The position numbers were made by a program, and so were the translations under genes. The notes under the pieces are model-generated. The model made no database searches and was not told the origin of the DNA. It saw only the letters and a list, made by a program, of their open reading frames with translations. A stretch of 64,000 nt of DNA from Chersky-840 sp035604715. Its GTDB lineage: Bacteria > Actinomycetota > Acidimicrobiia > Acidimicrobiales > UBA8190. How positions within the stretch are numbered: the stretch's first letter is position 1; the number at the start of each line of letters is the position of its first letter. Below, in pieces: positions 61,777 to 64,000 of the stretch. The stretch lies in the NCBI GenBank assembly GCA_963731665.1, contig CAVSWP010000011.1, positions 1,054,001-1,118,000 of the forward strand. Direction: 5' to 3'.

Positions 61777-62703
61777 CTACGTAGTCCCCTGACGCAGCAC
61801 GTCGCGCAGCCCCTCGGGTGTAAACGTGCTGGGCTTCGTGGTGTGCAGGAAATCCTTCAGGACCTCCACGAAGCGGATTGGCTCCTCGACGTGGGGGAAA
61901 TGACCCACGCCGTCCATCACCTCCAAGCGACTGTTGGGGATGGCCTCGTGTGCTTTGTAGGCATGGACGAGAGGGATGATCCGGTCATCGGCACCCCAGA
62001 CGATGAGCGTGGGCATCTGTGCGGCCAGATACAGACGGTCCATGGCACTCACCGACTGTCCACCTGGGTCAATGACGGCCCGCATGGTACGGACGAAAGC
62101 CCGACGATTCTCGGGCTCGGTCAACGACCGGTAGGAGCGCCATATTTCGGCTGCCCCGGCGTTGCGGATGCCCAGGTGACCCAGAAACCTGGAGACCGAG
62201 TCCCCCCAACCCCGCACGAACACCGGGAACAGGACTGGCAGCACGTATTCGGCCGCAGGCAGGGTGACGAGACGGAGGATCCAGTTCACCTCGCGTCCCA
62301 GCCCGCCAGCATCGACGAGGACCAGACGCTCGCAGCGCTCGGGAAACTGGTAAGCGAACTGCAAGGCCACCCCACCCCCGAAAGACTGTCCCACCACGGT
62401 GGCCCGGTCGAACCCCAGGAGGTGCAGGAAATCGCGCATTGAGCTGGCATGGTTGCCAAGGGAGTAGTCGCCGAGAGGCTTGGCCGACTTGCCGTGGCCG
62501 AGGAAGTCCGGAGCCAACACCGTGAACTCGCTCTGCAACAACTCCATGACGGGGATCCACGTGCGCGAGCTGCCGGCGATTCCATGCAGCAGCAAGAGCA
62601 CGGGGCCTTCGCCGGCACGCCGGTAGCTCATCTGATGGCCGTGGAGGGAGATGTGTTCGACCGGGAACTGCTCCGCTGGCGCGAGCTGCTCCGTCGTTTT
62701 CAT
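61777..62703 (-). CDS. Alpha/beta-hydrolase
   Basis: 308 residues. The nucleophile elbow is VVGQSFGGGVALQFA with Ser in G-Q-S-F-G, the acid lies in VWGADDRIIPL and the His in DGVGHFPHVEEP. The oxyanion segment LLHGIAGSSRTW is typical of the superfamily that hydrolyses esters, epoxides, lactones or C-C bonds. No signal peptide. Monocistronic; its promoter side holds the repeat-rich region at 62704-63020. Confidence 0.9.
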   Translation of the reverse strand: MKTTEQLAPAEQFPVEHISLHGHQMSYRRAGEGPVLLLLHGIAGSSRTWIPVMELLQSEFTVLAPDFLGHGKSAKPLGDYSLGNHASSMRDFLHLLGFDRATVVGQSFGGGVALQFAYQFPERCERLVLVDAGGLGREVNWILRLVTLPAAEYVLPVLFPVFVRGWGDSVSRFLGHLGIRNAGAAEIWRSYRSLTEPENRRAFVRTMRAVIDPGGQSVSAMDRLYLAAQMPTLIVWGADDRIIPLVHAYKAHEAIPNSRLEVMDGVGHFPHVEEPIRFVEVLKDFLHTTKPSTFTPEGLRDVLRQGTT

Positions 62704-62745
62704 GGCTCCAATGCCTCCGTTCGCCTCTGAGGGACAGCGAGACAG

Positions 62746-62785
62746 CCGACCCTTGCCGACCCTTGCCGACCCTTGCCGACCCTCG
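62746..62785 (+). repeat. 10-bp tandem repeat
   Basis: Four copies of CCGACCCTTG (the last one changed to CCGACCCTCG) start 43 bases upstream of the hydrolase start codon, on its promoter side. Variable-number tandem repeat candidate. Confidence 0.9.
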
Positions 62786-62882
62786 TGGACCGATACCTCT
62801 TAGAGGGACACTCCCATTGACCAGACCTTGGGTCTAGGGCCGAAGGTCAAGACCAGACACACTTCATCCGAGGTGAGTTCAG

Positions 62883-63150
62883 TGTTTGTCAGTGTCAGTC
62901 AGTCAGTACGTGAGTGAGGTGAGTCAGTCAGTCATTCCGACAGACGTCAGTCGGTCAGTCAAGTGTCAGTCGGTCGGTCCTTCCGTCCGTTTCCGTCCGT
63001 CCGGCCGTCTCCGTCCGTGGGGTGCCGACAAAACTGTCTTGATCAGGGGCGAGTGTGGCTCTGCGGGGTGCCATTTCCCACGCTATTGCCGCTGATTACC
63101 CACATAGTTGTTGCCGCAAATAGACTGGGAGAATTCAAGGGGACCGGGAA
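62883..63150 (+). repeat. Dispersed repeat element, copy 3 (longest)
   Basis: A long tract of GTCA and GGTC/GTCC units (62883-63020), then GTGGGGTGCCGACAAAAC, a gap of about 55 bases from that block's start, the core GCCATTTCCCACGCTATTGC (63071-63090), then CCCACATAGTTGTTGCCGCA and a GGGAGAATTC segment. Same order and spacing as copies 1 and 2. Confidence 0.65.
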
Positions 63151-63220
63151 AGCCGCAATTCCCAGCACCTACAAGGCCAGGTCAATGAGTCGAGGCCCGA
63201 CCCAATCGGGTAAGGGGGGC

Positions 63221-64000
63221 TCAGCCCTCCCACTCGGCCGGGACGCGCACCAAGGTGCGATCGATGTCGGCCACGGTGGCGGCCCCTGCCAGGCGCATGG
63301 TCCGGTCGATGTCCTGGCGGAGAAGGGCGATCACCCGATCGACACCGGGTCGGCCCGCGGCGGCCAGGCCGTAGGCCCAGGCGCGTCCGGCCATGGCGGC
63401 CTTGGCACCCAGTGCCACCGCCTTGACGACATCGGCACCGCGCCGCACCCCACCGTCGACAAGGATCTCGATCTGATCACCGACGGCCGCCACCACCTCG
63501 ACCAGCGCGGCCAAGGAGGGGGCCACCGAGTCGAGCTGGCGGCCACCATGGTTGGAGACGACCACGGCGTCCACCCCGGCGTCTACGGCCCGGCGAGCGT
63601 CGTCGGCGGTGAGGAGGCCCTTGGCGACGATGGGTCCGTGCCATTGCGCGCGCAGCCAGGCGAAGTCCTGCCAACGAGCAGGCGAAGCTATCCAGTGGAA
63701 GAGGGCATCGGCAGCCGATAACGGCTTGCCGTCGAGCTCGAGGGAGCTTGCGTTCACCAGGTCGAGCTGGAAGCGGTCCCGGGCCGCGTCCCAGAGCCAG
63801 CGGGGGTGGGGCAGAACCCGGGGCACCATCTTGGCGATGGTGCGCCCATCCAGCCGCAGCGGCGGGGACAGGCCGTGGCGCAGGTCCCGCTCCCGGTTGC
63901 CGGGTACCTGGGTGTCGACGGTGACCACCAACGCCCGGTAGCCGGCCCTCTGGGCCCGGTCGACCAGCTGCTCGGCGCCGGGGCGGCCGCCCAGCAGGTA
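63221..64000 (-). CDS. FMN-dependent alpha-hydroxyacid oxidase/dehydrogenase, 5' end cut
   Basis: About 259 residues, from the window edge to the stop; the frame stays open past 64000 (upstream text YLLGGRPGAEQLVDRAQRAG). Conserved segments are GPIVAKGLLTADDARRAVD, VVVSNHGGRQLDSVAP with the catalytic His-Arg region, and EILVDGGVRRGADVVKAVAL with the FMN phosphate site. This matches lactate/glycolate/mandelate oxidase-type enzymes, which oxidise a 2-hydroxyacid to a 2-oxoacid. Specificity cannot be read. It is same-strand with the hydrolase gene but separated by the repeat region. Confidence 0.88.
   Translation of the reverse strand, partial: YLLGGRPGAEQLVDRAQRAGYRALVVTVDTQVPGNRERDLRHGLSPPLRLDGRTIAKMVPRVLPHPRWLWDAARDRFQLDLVNASSLELDGKPLSAADALFHWIASPARWQDFAWLRAQWHGPIVAKGLLTADDARRAVDAGVDAVVVSNHGGRQLDSVAPSLAALVEVVAAVGDQIEILVDGGVRRGADVVKAVALGAKAAMAGRAWAYGLAAAGRPGVDRVIALLRQDIDRTMRLAGAATVADIDRTLVRVPAEWEG

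Larger units (their letters stand above)
62704..63220 (+). other. Repeat-rich non-coding region with element copy 3
   Basis: 517 bases without a gene. It contains a 10-bp tandem repeat (62746-62785), the long GTCA/GGTC tract (62883-63020) and the conserved core (63071-63090). Confidence 0.6.

Noticed and set aside
62883..63020. GTCA/GGTC tract considered as a CRISPR array
   Set aside because: Units are 4-5 bp with no spacers of constant length and no cas genes nearby.

Overview
The window is high-GC DNA with strong third-position G/C bias, frequent GTG starts and short gene overlaps. It carries a mycothiol-dependent maleylpyruvate isomerase-type enzyme, DUF1214, crotonase, actinobacterial-type P450 and several TetR regulators. 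This points to a chromosomal segment of an actinobacterium. A poorly sampled lineage such as Acidimicrobiia is my guess, which the sequence alone does not prove. I see no rRNA, tRNA, CRISPR array, intact insertion sequence or prophage. Both ends cut genes: a secreted-type hypothetical at the left and an FMN-dependent alpha-hydroxyacid oxidase at the right.

Layout. 1-9 kb: an EAL phosphodiesterase, an orphan formaldehyde-activating enzyme (Fae), a 2OG-Fe(II) oxygenase, a GH26-like secreted hydrolase, a zinc-ribbon protein overlapping a small protein, a divergent TetR gene with a strong palindromic operator, an SDR and two exported proteins. 9.6-14.1 kb: a second small protein of the same family, then a complete zinc/manganese ABC importer (two permeases, ATPase, lipoprotein) divergent from a Fur/Zur regulator across a Zur-like palindrome. 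14.2-19.4 kb: a copper-type P1B ATPase, a GNAT-crotonase pair and a TetR-MDMPI pair. 20-28.2 kb: DUF1214, SDR and sulfotransferase genes, a lipoprotein glycosidase, then amidohydrolase, nitrobindin-like and VOC genes. 28.2-36.4 kb: a frameshifted DUF2079 membrane protein, DUF2252, an MFS exporter, a PhyH-type oxygenase and a channel-like protein with an altered selectivity filter.

36.5-42.6 kb holds a compact cluster: a divergent TetR, a cytochrome P450, a methyltransferase fused to an AhpD-like domain, an OsmC-like protein, a flavoprotein monooxygenase and a cupin. It looks like an uncharacterised oxidative pathway. 43.1-44.6 kb has two tandem overlapping members of the small-protein family and a TupA-like ATP-grasp gene. 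45.1-49.2 kb is a five-gene redox operon (anchored repeat protein, ApbE, ferric-reductase-like membrane protein, NuoF-like protein, ferredoxin). A phosphodiester-glycosidase gene, a two-component system and a membrane cytochrome-like gene follow. 53.9-63.2 kb has an amidase lacking a zinc ligand, a decayed small gene, HD and DedA proteins, dienelactone hydrolase, a COG4705-like membrane protein, an ABC exporter pair and an alpha/beta hydrolase.

The signals least explained by known families are: (i) a non-coding repeat present three times (near 42.8, 59.4 and 62.9 kb), built from a GGTC/GTCA-rich tract, a fixed gap of about 53 bp and a conserved TTTCCCACGCT core; (ii) an unnamed family of roughly 80-residue proteins present four times; (iii) the methyltransferase-AhpD fusion cluster; and (iv) the ApbE/NuoF-like redox operon.
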